Origin: Agapetus fuscipes
Taxonomy: Eukaryota; Arthropoda; Insecta; Trichoptera; Glossosomatidae
Length of the DNA stretch: 64,000 nt
NCBI GenBank assembly: GCA_951799405.1
Contig: OX637345.1
Location: 11,346,001 to 11,410,000 of the forward strand
Reading direction: 5' to 3'
Shown here: positions 51,213 to 62,120 of the stretch, piece by piece
How positions within the stretch are numbered: position 1 is the first letter of the stretch
Layout of the letters: the number at the start of each line of letters is the position of its first letter
The notes under the pieces: model-generated
Databases searched by the model: none
The model's input: the letters and a program-made list of their open reading frames with translations, nothing else
What the model was told of the DNA's origin: nothing
Program-made: the position numbers and the translations under genes

Positions 51213-51465
51213 TAAATCTATAATCTATAATCTAAGTTGCAAGGATATATTCATTTAAAGCTCTCAGATGTATGCCCACAAACCAACAAGTGTAGTTCGC
51301 GCTTACAAATGCTGAATGTGTACTTACAAATAAAATCCAAACCTCAAATGAACATAAGCCCCACAACTTTTGCCGACCTTCCCTGAAACAGGGGTGACAT
51401 TGGCAAAGTGAACCATTTTTTACAGTATGGGTGGTCAGCCTCATACCAACCTATAAGTCAAAACT
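51213..51465 (-). repeat. SINE-A copy
   Basis: Minus orientation, tail (ATAATCT)n, 5' end TTTGACTTATAGGTTGG. Confidence 0.92.
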
Positions 51466-51989
51466 AGAATAATATAATGTGAGTCGCAAACATATACTAG
51501 CATTTTAAATACCCGGTTAATAACTGATGTGCGTGGGTGCATTGCGTGGCATTTATTAATTGATATAAAATAAATTGATTAATTTATTTAAAAAATAAAC
51601 ACCGCGCCCGGAAGTGGTGTGCTGTTGCAAACATTTGCACAGCTAAACACATCGGCGCTATCCGATACGCGGCGGCAAAGGTTATTCAATAATTATTGTT
51701 ATTTTTTAATTCAATTGTATGTTTTTTTTTCTTTTTTATGTTTACCGCAGCAAAAAAACACAAATACTAATCCTACTACTTATTGAAAAATTCCTAAGTG
51801 TCTTATGATACTTGCAAAATGACATCAATAAATAATGAAATTACTTTAAGAAAAATAAAAACCATCTCTAATGATAAATGATCGATTTTTGAGAAAATTG
51901 TCACTAAAATAATAGGATATACAAAGCGAATGTAAAAGAAGGAAACGTATGAAAAAGGTAGGGGATATGAAGGAATTGAAAGAGGCATG
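51466..51989. other. no recognised feature
   Basis: AT-rich; nothing coding. Confidence 0.4.
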
Positions 51990-52251
51990 CTTCTTGACTA
52001 ATAGGTTGGTATTCGGCTGACCACCCATGCTGAAAAAAAGGGTTCACTTTGCCAATTTTTACCCCTGTTTCAGGGAAGGATGGCAAGAGTTGCAGGGTGT
52101 ATGTCCATTTGAGATTTGGATTTTTATGTTGTAGGTTCACATGCGGCATGTGCAAGCGCGAACTTGTTGTACGTGGCTGCTTGTGAGAATGCATATAATG
52201 TGAATCCCCAATGTAACATTTATTTGCAACTTAGATTATATTAGATTAGAT
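51990..52251 (+). repeat. SINE-A copy
   Basis: Starts TTCTTGACTAATAGGTTGGT, ends TTATATTAGATTAGATG. Followed at once by a LINE family 3 tail. Confidence 0.9.
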
Positions 52252-52252
52252 G

Positions 52253-52345
52253 CGAGGATACGAAAAAATGGAGGCAAATCTGCAGAGGCTCTGGCCGCCC
52301 TTAGCGGAATGGCGACAGAGTTACAGTTACAGTTAAGCACGGGAA
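52253..52345 (+). mobile_element. LINE family 3, 3' tail fragment
   Basis: AAATGGAGGCAAATCTGCAG, GGCCGCCCTTAGCGGAATGG, (ACAGTT)n tail. The coding sense is KWRQICRGSGRP then stop. Confidence 0.75.
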
Positions 52346-52755
52346 TGTAAGGCGAAGATAGAGGACCTTGTACCAAGACGTGAATTTGGTCCGGTCTAGT
52401 GTACGTAAACCTTTTAATATCCACCTTGAGCGGAGATTTTTTATGACCTTTGGAGATTTAAACCAGGTATCTCCTGATCAGTAATCCGAGGTGTTGCCCA
52501 TTAGGCTACCACTATGTGAATTCTAGACAGACCTGTTATTTATCACATGCTCATATTGACTTTAATGATGACCCAGTTACAAATCTATGTATGCATGTAT
52601 CATAACAGCTGATGGCATTACTGATCGTGTGTGTGTGTGTACCTACAGTATACACACATACGTGCGCTGTACACAGATTGCAACGATATAAAAATATCAA
52701 GACAGCGTTATTTGAGACCTAGTTCAGGGTATATTTTGATTAACCGTTACTTCTT

Positions 52756-52875
52756 GTCAACGACAATACCATGTTGAAAGCACCGGTTCTCATCAGATCA
52801 CCGAAGTTAAAAGCAACATTGGGCGCGGATGCTACCTGGATGGGTGACCGCTTAGGTACACCGCGTGTTGTTGGC
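52756..52875 (+). rRNA. 5S rRNA-like sequence (pseudogene or 5S-derived SINE head)
   Basis: Exactly 120 nt resembling animal 5S rRNA end to end: GTCAACGACAATACC, CACCGGTTCTCATCAGATCA, CCGAAGTTAAAAGCAACATT (box A region, with extra A), GGATGGGTGACCGC (box C) and CACCGCGTGTTGTTGGC. Several substitutions at conserved sites and no second copy nearby argue for a pseudogene. It joins a SINE-C head after 5 nt, which could instead make it the head of a composite 5S/tRNA SINE. Confidence 0.85.
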
Positions 52876-52878
52876 ATT

Positions 52879-53500
52879 TCTTGGACCGGTCCGTAGTCCA
52901 GTGGCAACACTTCGGACTCGTACTACTTTACTTTGCGTATGGCCGGCAAGCACAGCAAATCACTTGGTCGTTGGGCCGCGTCAGAGGCGAAGATCCAAGC
53001 CCTCCATCCACTTTACTGCTCTTGGCGTGGCTTCGTGGAGGTCTTTCAGGCCAGGAGGGTGTCTTCTGATGGGGCACTCCTCCACTATGTCCCAGACAGT
53101 CTGGTTCTCCGCCCCACAGTCACATCCTGGAGATGGAGCTAATCCCCATCTATGGAGCAAAATGTTGCAACCGCCTTGCTCGGTTCGGATTCTATTCAAG
53201 GTCGTCCACAGTCCTCTCGCAAGATTAAACCCTGGGACCTCCTGGTGTGGCAGAGTGATCAGCTCGTGGTTTTTAAAGCTTTTCTCGTCCCATCCTCCCA
53301 TTCTCCTCCTGCCATCTCCCATTGTCCTCCCATCCCACTTCGGACTCGTAAATGGAAGGTAGGCGGAGCACAAAAATATACCATTTACATTTCCAAATGT
53401 GCTCTTCGCTGGGTTGAAACAATTCATAAACCTTTACTAAAGACCGGTCACTGAGAGGTCCATCCAACCTTATAACAACTGGGTCTTGCTTGAGAATTGG
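52879..53500 (+). repeat. SINE-C copy split by a LINE insertion
   Basis: Head at 52879-52922 (GGACCGGTCCGTAGTCCAGT) resumes at 53338 (CGGACTCGTAAATGGAAGG). The B box is deleted (GGTAGGCGGAGCACAAAA). A 13-bp duplication CTTCGGACTCGTA flanks the insert. Confidence 0.93.
52923..53337 (-). mobile_element. LINE 3' fragment inserted in SINE-C
   Basis: Minus frame GRTMGDGRRRMGGWDEKS, then GFNLARGLWTTLNRIRTEQG and CNILLHRWGLAPSPGCDCGA, ENQTVWDIVEECPI. The W..LNR.RT..G.C...L..WGL..SP.CDCG..QT..HI..ECP block is the Cys-rich C-terminus of a LINE protein. Flanked by a perfect 13-bp target duplication. Confidence 0.92.
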
Positions 53501-54139
53501 CAAAAACAAGTATAATTTATAAGCAACGCACAGTCTGCGCTATCTGAAGTGCCGGTCTTGAATGTCAAGTCACTCTCCAGTATGCAATCGTCGTGATTGG
53601 AAGTCAATTAACATGATTCACATTAACGCCGACACACTACAGGCGTGATGCATGCATCGATATATAAGAACGGGATGGGCTGAGAAATCAATCCTTTGAG
53701 AATTAGAAATGCGCTAACCCACTCATCACACAAAAATCCAAATTCAGCATATCAGTAACCTTTCAACAGGTGTGTTACCTAATTGCAAAAAAAAAAACAA
53801 TAAATGCCAAACTGGATATTTTCTAAACGTGCCAACAAAAGAAAATCAATGTAAAAAATGTAGAATAATATTTCAGTCTAAAAACTATTTTGTATGATTA
53901 CGTTCATAAAAAATATTTATAATTTGTCGAAATATTTTTCTCGCGAAAATGACAGCCTTTTTAGAACTAGCGATGTTCAAATATGTAGGTACTTTCTAAT
54001 TCAAGTATGTATATGTAACTTCTACGCTCGCGGTAATAGATACTTGTGCAAATCATCCCTTACACAATGAGGTCGGAACATTTTTGAATTCGGAAATTAT
54101 CAGATATTTTCATACTTTCAACAACACTAGTAACAAATT
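53501..54139. other. no recognised feature
   Basis: AT-rich; nothing coding. Confidence 0.4.
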
Positions 54140-54270
54140 CCGTTGCCATGGTGATTGCATGGTTTCCATGGTGATATGTAAATAGATTGAAGACGGAGTA
54201 GAGACACGTTGCTTACAAAGAAAATGAGAAAAGCATTTCATATGCCGTGAGCGAGACAGCATTATAAACA
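54140..54270. repeat. repeat R5 copy 1
   Basis: CCGTTGCCATGGTGATTGCA, GACGGAGTAGAGACACG and AAAAGCATTTCATATG recur at 63515-63645. Confidence 0.65.
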
Positions 54271-54477
54271 ATGTATGGTGTCAAATACGTTGCATCATGT
54301 TGGTTGGTACTACATCACATTCATAGCCCCTCCATTTAATTACTTCCTCCATGGATGCATGCATACTATATGGAAGACAACACGAGACAGGCGTGTGAAC
54401 TCGTGTCTACTGCGTCCCACTCCAATGACAGACTTCTTCGATACAATTCTCCCCATAAGAGGATTGCCGCTGGGATG

Positions 54478-55000
54478 GTCGGGGGGATTAGGTGTTGGCG
54501 CTCGACTTTGCTTTATTGACCCTAACGCCGGTTTGAACCCCGCAGGCAACATGTCCCATCGACAATAGCTTCGACACTGGTTCAACAGATGTCATTGGGT
54601 TGTTCTTGATTAATAATTCATTAAAAATATTAATCTAATCTAAGTTGCAAAGATATGTAGTAACATTGGAGATTCACATTATATGCATTTTCCACAAGCA
54701 GACACGTATGAGTTCGCGCTTAAACATGCCGCATGTGGACTGACAATATAAAAACCCAAATCTCAAATTAACATACACCCCGCAACCCTTGCCACCTTTT
54801 CTTGAAACAGGGGTGACATTAGCAAAGTGAACCATTTTCTACTGCATTTCAAGGAACATACACAAGAAATTTATTTATTAATAGTAAATTAATAACGTCA
54901 ATACCACAGATCACGGAATATATAGTCAATACCTGTTTCTGGTCAGGCAAAATAGGTTAGGGAATTGCATTCCTCTTCACAAACCTATTTAAAAAAAGAC
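54478..55000 (+). repeat. SINE-D copy split by SINE-A
   Basis: Head with GGTTTGAACCCCGCAGGC (B-box region), GGTTCAACAGATGTCATTGG, then SINE-A at 54632-54860, then ACCTGTTTCTGGTCAGGCAA and GGGAATTGCATTCCTCTTCA. Confidence 0.85.
54632..54860 (-). repeat. SINE-A copy nested in SINE-D
   Basis: Minus orientation, 3' tail AATCTAATCTAAGTTGCAAA; 5' end short. Confidence 0.9.
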
Positions 55001-55139
55001 TAACTACCTACTGCGGAAATGGCACAAAGGGGATTGTCCGGAGTATGGCCGTGGAGCAAGTAACCACAAAATGTACGACTTGGCAGAGGGAAACAGGGCG
55101 ACTCTGGAAAAGCAAGCAAGGCTGCCGAATAGGGCCCAT

Positions 55140-55265
55140 TGATCCGCATCATAATGGACTCGGCACAAAATTCATAGACAACTAAATTGTGACGTCACGC
55201 GGCTAGGTTGCCAGTGAAAATGCAAAAAAATATGTTTCGGTTGCTAGTTTTGCCTGCCGAGAAAA
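55140..55265. repeat. repeat R4 copy
   Basis: GGACTCGGCACAAAATTCAT, AAATTGTGACGTCACGCGGC, GTTTTGCCTGCCGAGAAAAA. Reverse orientation to 14270. Confidence 0.7.
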
Positions 55266-55859
55266 AAAAATGTGCCCAAGTACATGGCTCCAATTTTGAT
55301 AGCACCCATTTGATAGCGACAGGATTTTATTTTCTATGCATCCATCGTCCTTCCTCATTTGCCGACTTTGAACGCATCTATCCCTCTTTCTCATAAAATT
55401 CGCCCAGTGACAGCTAAAACTGACGCTAGGGGCGCTACTAAAATCCGATCCCATACCAAAAATCAGCTGTTTCCGCTTTTTCTCAGGCGCTGTGAGCGGT
55501 ATTGGCACGGCAAGCTATAATCTTGGGCATTGTGCTTTTCTGCATCCAGGAATTATGAGAAATGTTCCAAAATATTGGGGGTTTTATTAACTGTCCACAT
55601 ATCCGGAAAACAAAGTTGTTATTATGGTAATTTCTGCTACTGACTCAAGTATTCTGTCTTCAGCATAGATAAAATTCAATGGCTACTTGAGTTGTCTACC
55701 TGGGCAATAAGTGTTTAACAATGGGTGGCTAAGATTGCATCCAAGGCCGCGCTTACATAGCCTGTGTAAGTGCAGGAGAACAATACTGCAATACTGCATG
55801 CCATGTGCATTTCCATAGCCGCCTCGAGTTCACAAGCCGAGACTCGGAACATCATCATC
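55266..55859. other. no recognised feature
   Basis: A minus-strand frame of ~100 codons (55203-55508) has no recognisable motif. Confidence 0.4.
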
Positions 55860-56080
55860 ACGATGAGTTAGCGATTTCTTTATAGCGCCGTTTCGTGATG
55901 CAGTCACTCCAAGGGCGCTTGTGCATATGATGCCAGAAATTTGCTTGCCTTCAGTGCTTTTCGAAACGTTCTATGGTCTTCTAGCTAGCTACGACCAGCA
56001 GCTGCAAATGCACGCTCTCCAAACACTGTGTTAATTATATCATTAATTGATGAGGCATTCACTTTGTAACCTTTCATTTT
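55860..56080 (-). mobile_element. probable CR1-like LINE 3' end
   Basis: TTATAGCGCCGTTTCGTGAT, GCAGTCACTCCAAGGGCGCT and GCAAATGCACGCTCTCCAAA resemble (minus) the 3' part of the 6925-7080 and 49690-49850 fragments. Confidence 0.6.
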
Positions 56081-56082
56081 TA

Positions 56083-56508
56083 AAAAATTAAAATTAAAAA
56101 TTGAATAAACAAATTGTATTAGGTTACGGGGCGAGTAAAATTTAATAATGTACGACCGGTTTCGGAAACAATGTTTCCATCGTCAGGTACAAAATATTAC
56201 TGACTAACAAAATAAAATATAAATTAGTGTAACATTCTTTTAAGGGGTGGGAGTAGTGGAAGGTGGGAGGGGTGAGGAAGGGAACAGAGCGCTGGGATTG
56301 TTGGTGACAGATTTATTATTATTTCTAGGAAACAAGGTCAGGAGAGGAGATGGATTAGGGATCAGAAAGTTATTTAGTAAGGAATTGACAGTACTTGAAT
56401 TTTTATTAATTTCTATGGTCTTGTTTCCGAAACCGGTCGTACATTATTAAATTTTACTCGCCCCGTAACCTAATACAATTTGTTTATTCAATTTTTAATT
56501 TTAACTCT
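56083..56508. repeat. MITE-3 element with 200-bp internal DNA
   Basis: Arms ~80 bp: TGAATAAACAAATTGTATTA.. and ..TAATACAATTTGTTTATTCA. The left arm carries a complete 43-nt module on minus (56149-56191). The right arm keeps only its 3' part (56421-56443). The internal G-rich segment (GGTGGGAGTAGTGGAAGGTG) has no coding homology. Confidence 0.9.
56149..56191 (-). ncRNA. hammerhead-like ribozyme motif 3
   Basis: Identical in sequence to 44080-44122: TGTAC, CTGACGA, T, GGAAAC/GTTTCC, GAAA, CCGGTC, GTACA. Confidence 0.5.
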
Positions 56509-57299
56509 TCATATCAGCTCTTTAATACGTGACTTGGCTCCGGTTTCTGTCGAGCCTCAAAAGTTGGTCCAACCTTTGAGACGTTTTGGGAGAACGCGAA
56601 GGTGGGACAGAAGTTTCGCAATGGAGTGGCCACGGAAGTCCAGAAAAAAATAGTGTAGCGTGAGGCATTTTTGCCGAGGGTGACGGGCTTGATTAAACAA
56701 GTGAGATATTTGGGTGTCTTTTCAAATAAAGCTCTGTGGACATTTGAATGCTGTGCATTTTCTTGCACATGACAAAAAAAACAAGCATCGTTGCCACATT
56801 TCAGTTGACTTAGCTTTATCAAGCATAAGGAGGCCACGGTCCCACAGTGCGGTTACAATCATATTCTCCGAGCGGGGATCATTAGAGGTAATATTAGAAT
56901 TGCTCGGCATTTGCCTATTCAGATAATGTATTTCCACATTTTCCTACAACAACAGTACCAAGTATTATACGAGAAAAATCAATCCGGTACTCGCAGAACG
57001 CGACCGCAACTTGCTAAGGGCCAAACTCTACTCAACCACAGCGCTTTTATCAATAAATGTATGGAAATTTAAACAACACCAACGGTGAGAGTATTAGTTT
57101 CGAAACATTTTTTTAGTTAAACTGTATGGTTGAGGCTAAATGTATGGTTTTTATACTTGTACTGATGTTTAATGATTGTACCTAAATATTTAGGAGGCTA
57201 TATCCGTATTCAAAAACACGGCTAAGCTACGTTCTATATTCGAAAGCCACAAAGATATTTTCTGAGAATGGTGTGACGTACAAACGTACAAATTGTCGT
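56509..57299. other. no recognised gene
   Basis: A minus-strand frame of ~107 codons (56514-56837) has no recognised domain. Unassigned. Confidence 0.4.
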
Positions 57300-57850
57300 G
57301 TAGACATCTTCTTCCTCAGCCTTTTCCGTCCACATCAGGAGGTAGGTCTCCTATCTATCGGCTGCTGTTTTCATCCATCCCCGGTAGATGCGCAGTTCCT
57401 TTGATGTCGTCGAGCCACCTCAGTTAGGATCTTTCTGTTACAATTTGGACATCCTGGGTCACTATTGGACAATGCTTTTCAGCCACCTGCTTGTGACGTG
57501 GCCTGCCCAGCGCCACTTTAAGCAGGCCACCCGCTGTTCGACATCGGTAACACCAGTGCGTCTGCCGATCTCCTAGTTGGGAATCCTATCTATGAGGCTT
57601 AATCCCAACACCCTCATTTCAATGGCTCTTTGAAACGTCGCGTCGTCTATTTGTTGGCGCTAAGTATAGTGAGCCCATTTGTTTCCAGGCCATAGGTGGA
57701 TAACACAGCAGCCGATATACAAACATGGAGGAGATTGGAGGAGGCATGCGACCAGGAGTGGACTGACGAAGGAAGGTGTACACTAGAAGCACGCATGACT
57801 CATAGACCATGAGTTTTAGGTTAATAAGCTTTTTTGCGTTGTTAAAGATG
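57300..57850 (-). mobile_element. RTE-like LINE fragment, second copy of 48543 family
   Basis: Shares GCCGATAGATAGG..CACCTC, CCACTTTAAGCAGGCCACCC, TCAATGGCTCTTTGAAACG and CATAGGTGGATA with 48543-49330. At 57700-57770 a plus-strand scrap (YKHGGDWRRHATRSGLTKEG, same family C-terminus) interrupts it. Confidence 0.8.
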
Positions 57851-57889
57851 CTAGATTCTCAAAATATATCTACATAAATTATCCTGTGA

Positions 57890-58100
57890 ACAAATTGTTG
57901 TGAAGACGAATTATTACGTGAACGAGTTGTCATATGGACGAATTGCTGTCTAGATTCTGTGAATTGTACGTAGTGTAATTAATCCGGACGAATTGTCAAG
58001 TGTATGAATTATCCTGTGGATGAATTGTCAAGTTTACGAATTATAATTTGAGATGAATTGTGAAGTGTACGCTAATATTTTCAGATGAATTGAAATGTTT
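57890..58100. repeat. degenerate minisatellite (GACGAATTGTC)
   Basis: ATGGACGAATTGCTGTC, CCGGACGAATTGTCAAGTG, GTGGATGAATTGTCAAGT, GTTTACGAATTATAAT: ~15-bp units related to the 31620 and 32390 arrays. Confidence 0.7.
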
Positions 58101-58149
58101 GCAGGGTGGACAGAATATCTGGATATGTAGCGCGGCCTGCCCACGAAAG

Positions 58150-58395
58150 ATCTAATCTAAGTTGCAAAATATAAGTAACATTAGAGATTCACATTATATG
58201 CATTTTCACAAAACAGACACGTTTAAGTTCGCGCTTATGCCGCACGTAGACCTACAATATCAAAACCCGAATCTCAAATGAACATACACCCTGCAACTCC
58301 TGCCGAACTTCCCTGAAACAGGGGTGACATTGGCAAAGTGAACCATTTTCTACAGCATGGGTGGTCAGCCGCATACCAACCTATAAGTCAAGGAC
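58150..58395 (-). repeat. SINE-A copy
   Basis: Minus orientation, 5' end GTCCTTGACTTATAGGTTGG, tail AATCTAATC. Confidence 0.92.
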
Positions 58396-58837
58396 CGTCT
58401 CATAAGAATTAATTAAAAGATCACGTAAGAATGAATTGTTACATTTCGGACAAAAAGTCTTAGGGACAAAATTTCACGGCACAAATCAAAATAAAGGAGG
58501 ACATATTATGTAGGTGGGATCACAGACCGCTATGTTATAATCCAATAGACATGAAGTGTAAATAATGTGTAACAGGATTATAGGGGAAGAGGAAGGGGAA
58601 GCCCTGCAAGGTACGGCTGAACCAGATTAGTTAACATCTTAATACTAAATGCTCGTGAAGGTAAGAGCACTAACAATATGAAGAAATTTACAACAGAATG
58701 AAATCACCGATTTCAAGAGTACTGAAGTACATCCAGTTAGAAAACCCCAAGTGCGCGTTTGTAGCACGGATAGTTGATAGAATGAGTTCGATAATATTCT
58801 TTTTAGGAGTTTTTTTTAGAGCCCTAAAACAAACTAC
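58396..58837. other. no recognised feature
   Basis: AT-rich. Continues weakly the GAATTGTTACATTTCGGACA phrasing of the minisatellite. Confidence 0.4.
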
Positions 58838-59012
58838 CGACAAGGTATACTCAACGTTCACAAGAAGTGAGCAACTGCCCCTCGGATGCAGAGAAACACT
58901 TCAAAGTGAAATGGTTATCGCAAGACCGGACCCTCAGATGTGAAAATAAAAAAGTTCCACAGGCCACATGCGTACCCTTTGGTGAAAACAGGGTAGAAAG
59001 TTACACTATATG
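58838..59012 (+). repeat. SINE-B, diverged 3' half
   Basis: TACTCAACGTTCACAAGAAG, CACAGGCCACATGCGTACCC, AGAAAGTTACACTATATGTG. Confidence 0.75.
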
Positions 59013-59255
59013 TGCAGGTCACATGAGGGGAGTTGAATCTATTTATTTTCATACGGTAGATGGGTTGGCATAACGCCAGCCTCTTTTCTCTAGTGGAAGT
59101 AGGTGGTTCCCTGTTTCGGAAGGGGCAGATTCTCAATTCTTGTGAAGGCTGGTATCAACTGGAAATCATTTTTTGACACCCTTGAAAGGGGGGAGGGTTG
59201 AACCTAGTCATCTGGGATTGAACGCAGGCGCTCTTACAAGTGAGCCATCACAAAA
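59013..59255 (-). repeat. SINE-B, diverged copy facing the previous one
   Basis: CACATGAGGGGAGTTGAATC to GTGAGCCATCAC (tRNA-like head region at the right). Tail-to-tail with 58838-59012. Confidence 0.75.
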
Positions 59256-59401
59256 CTTGGAATACTCACTTCCTACAATGCTCGTTACTTAGGGTACATA
59301 CCATGTACTCGCAGTGCTGCTTTTCCTTTTAATAAATGGGAAGATTTTGAAGAAACCAGATGCCTTACCTGAAACAAATAAAAAATATATACATTAAAAC
59401 T

Positions 59402-59640
59402 AGTTCCTTGGCAAATAGGTTGGTATGAGGCTGACCACACATACTGTAAAAATGGTTATTTTTGCTAATTTCAACCCTGCTTCAGGAAAGGTCGGCAAGA
59501 GTTGCCGGGGCTTGCGTTCATTTGAGAATGAGTTTTTATGATGTAAGTCCACATGCGACATGCGACATGCGAAGCGTGTCTGCTTGTGAGAATGCATGTT
59601 AATATGAATCTTAAATGTTATATATCTTTGCAACTATTAA
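59402..59640 (+). repeat. SINE-A copy
   Basis: TTCCTTGGCAAATAGGTTGG start. Contains a short local duplication GCGACATGCGACATGCG. Confidence 0.88.
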
Positions 59641-59659
59641 CAATAACAAAGTCTAATAA

Positions 59660-59790
59660 AAAGTGTGACGTCACACTGCTGGATTGCTAGGTAAAAGGCA
59701 AACAAATATGTTGTTAATGGTCACTAAGAACCGTGGTCCCATAAAAGTGTAACGTGAAGTTTACCCGCCGAGAAAAAAGTTTTAAAATAA
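59660..59790. repeat. repeat R4 copy
   Basis: GTGTGACGTCACACTGCTGG, ATTGCTAGGTAAAAGGCAAA, TTACCCGCCGAGAAAAAAG. Confidence 0.7.
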
Positions 59791-60194
59791 AATTTCTGCT
59801 GTCCATTTATTTTAAAACTCCGACGAGTAATGTTTTTTTCCAGTCATCCCTTTCCTATGTCAAAAAAAACTGGTAAACACTTATACGAATTAGTTACTAT
59901 CTGAAGTCAATAGAGAACCGAGGTATAGCCAGTGGGCCGATAATTTGTGTAGGAAGGTAATTTTTTTTTTTTTTTAAACGTATCAACCCTTCGGACGACC
60001 CTTTGTCGGCGTGTGGTCTTTAAAGAAAAAAATAAACAACCCAAATAAGAGTAGATGTGGGGATAGAAATTCCAATAAAAAAACCCGATGCGGTTCATCC
60101 CTTAAAAATAACGAACACAACGATTTATCTACCGATAGAATCATAATCTTGAAGTTTTTTTCTGATAAACATATTTTGTGAATTGTTTTTTTTA
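59791..60194. other. no recognised feature
   Basis: AT-rich; nothing coding. Confidence 0.4.
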
Positions 60195-60560
60195 GATATT
60201 ATATTTGTGAAGAGGAATGCAATTCACCAACCTAGATTGCCTGGACAGAAACACGTATTAAGGTTATCAATTAAAAATTAATTATTTAATTTTTCAAATA
60301 AATTATTCAGGAAAGTCATTAATGTTCAAGAGATGAAAGAGAAATGCAAGGACAGAAAAAAGTGGAGAGGCATCTGCGGAGGTACCGGCCACCCCTAGTG
60401 GAACGGCTTCAGGATACAGTACAGTACAGTATTAACCAATGACATCTGTTGATCCAGGGTAGAAGTTATTGTCAATAGAACATGACGCAGGCGGGGTTCG
60501 AACCAGCGTTAGTGCCAATAAGGCGAATTCGAGCGCCGACGCCGTACTCATCGACTACTC
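60195..60560 (-). repeat. SINE-D copy split by a LINE tail
   Basis: Tail side GAAGAGGAATGCAATTCACC; head side GGCGGGGTTCGAACCAGCGT (B box). Interrupted at 60320-60433. Confidence 0.87.
60320..60433 (+). mobile_element. LINE family 3, 113-bp 3' end inside SINE-D
   Basis: Coding sense [20 protein letters not shown] then stop; tail ACAGTACAGTACAGT. Strongly 5' truncated insertion. Confidence 0.85.
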
Positions 60561-60604
60561 AGCGACATTTTTGTATTTTGTACTTCCTTGACTTAGATAT
60601 TGTT

Positions 60605-60895
60605 ATGAGACTAGAGCCAAGGGGCTGTCCATATATTACGTCATTCGCATTAAGGGAGGGGGAGTCTGGTCTGCGGATGATGGCAAATAATTTAGGAGTA
60701 CCAAAAGTGACGTCGTTCTTGTAAATACCAATTTCTACAAAATATTATGTAAGTAATATAACATTATTAATTATTAAGCTCATTCATTATTACAGCAAGA
60801 GGGGGAGGGGGGGTCATTAGATAATGACTATAGGATGATTGTAGGGGGGGGGGGTCGAAAATCGGCCAAAATCGATGACGTAATTTGTTAAGAAA
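60605..60895. repeat. MITE with TTACGTCAT ends and G runs
   Basis: GGGGCTGTCCATATATTACG and CGATGACGTAATTTGTTAAG at the ends, with GAGGGGGAGTCTGG and TAGGGGGGGGGGGTCGAAAA inside. The GGGC.GTCCATA.ATTACGTCA terminus is a widespread insect MITE pattern (from memory). Confidence 0.7.
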
Positions 60896-60904
60896 GTTAA
60901 GAAA

Positions 60905-61205
60905 CTGTAACGCTGTCGCCGTTCCACTAAGGGTGGCCAGAACCTCTGCAGAGTCTCCTCAACTTATTCTTATCCCCACATACTTCTCTTAGTTCATTCA
61001 TATCCATCACTTTTTTCATACATTTCCTTCTTTTACATTCACTCTGTACATCCCATACCGTCACAATTTAACTAATTTCATCAAGCCATACCTTTCTCCG
61101 TATTCCCTTCTTGCTTCTTACATTTTTCTTGTTTATACTTTTTGTCGAGCGTCCATCATCCATTCTTTCCAAATGCCCAAAACATCTCATTATACTCATT
61201 TGAAG
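60905..61205 (-). mobile_element. LINE family 3, C-terminal fragment
   Basis: Minus frame [65 protein letters not shown]. Related to LINE family 1 ([21 protein letters not shown]) but with a different 3' end. Confidence 0.85.
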
Positions 61206-61350
61206 AAGTTGCCCATATATGCAGCTTAGTTACGTTTTATTTTTGCGATTTGTCTAAATAAAAATTGTACAGAAGGATAAATTTTACTCATTCAAAATTA
61301 ATTCACAGTCTCTCCTATAACCTACAGTTGCCAAGATAAATTGAAATAAA

Positions 61351-61545
61351 GTTGAACAATTCATAAACCTTTACCAACGACCGGTCACTGAAAGGTCCAT
61401 CCAACCTTACAACAACTGGGTCTTGCTTGAGAATTGCCGCTTTCTACAGCGACGACCAAGCTTGCAGAGGGCTCTTGAGGTTTCACACAAAAACAGCTCT
61501 CACCAAATAAATCATCCTAATATTATTATTATATTATTATTAAAC
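61351..61545 (+). repeat. SINE-C 3' half with (ATT)n tail
   Basis: AACAATTCATAAACCTTTAC, CGACCGGTCACTGAAAGGTC, AAATAAATCATCCTAATATT. Lacks the tRNA-like head. Confidence 0.9.
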
Positions 61546-61700
61546 GTATTCCCTCAAGCAAACACGTATAAGTTTGTGCTTACAAATGCCGCATGCTTAC
61601 ACTAACAACATAAATACCCAAATCTCAAGTGAACGTCAGCCATGCAACTGAGCTTCCTTGACAGAGGGATGACATTGGCAAGGTGTACCAATTTACGCAT
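61546..61700 (-). repeat. SINE-A, decayed partial copy
   Basis: ACGTATTCCCTCAAGCAAAC, AATGCCGCATGCTTACACTA, GGATGACATTGGCAAGGTGT. Confidence 0.75.
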
Positions 61701-62044
61701 TTTCCAGAATGTTTAAAAATAAACGTCCACACTTAGAGACCCGTAAGCTCCGCTCCTTTTGGTTATTCTGTTGATGACGTCATGGGAACATAATGATAAT
61801 GTATTTATTGATCTAGTTGGAGCGCTACAGAAATAGAATGTTTACGATCGCTGGAACTTGAACGGATTTGTAAACACCAGTGATGGATAACCATTTCACG
61901 TGGTTCCAATTTTAGCGCAGCATCAAAGTTACTTATTAACAACATAAATAACTTGTATTATTACGATTAGTCTTATTACCAATATTAAACAGGCTTACCG
62001 CATTTACTTTTTTTTAAATGTTCCACTTTGCCTTTTATGTTTTT
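61701..62044. other. no recognised feature
   Basis: Contains TTGATGACGTCATGGGAAC, a CRE-like site; otherwise unassigned. Confidence 0.4.
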
Positions 62045-62120
62045 TGGGGTGACATTGGCAAATTGAACCATTTTCTACAGCATGAGTAATCAGCCACATA
62101 CCAACCTATAAGTCAAGGAA
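62045..62120 (-). repeat. SINE-A 5' fragment
   Basis: GGTGACATTGGCAAATTGAA to CCTATAAGTCAAGGAAG. Confidence 0.87.
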
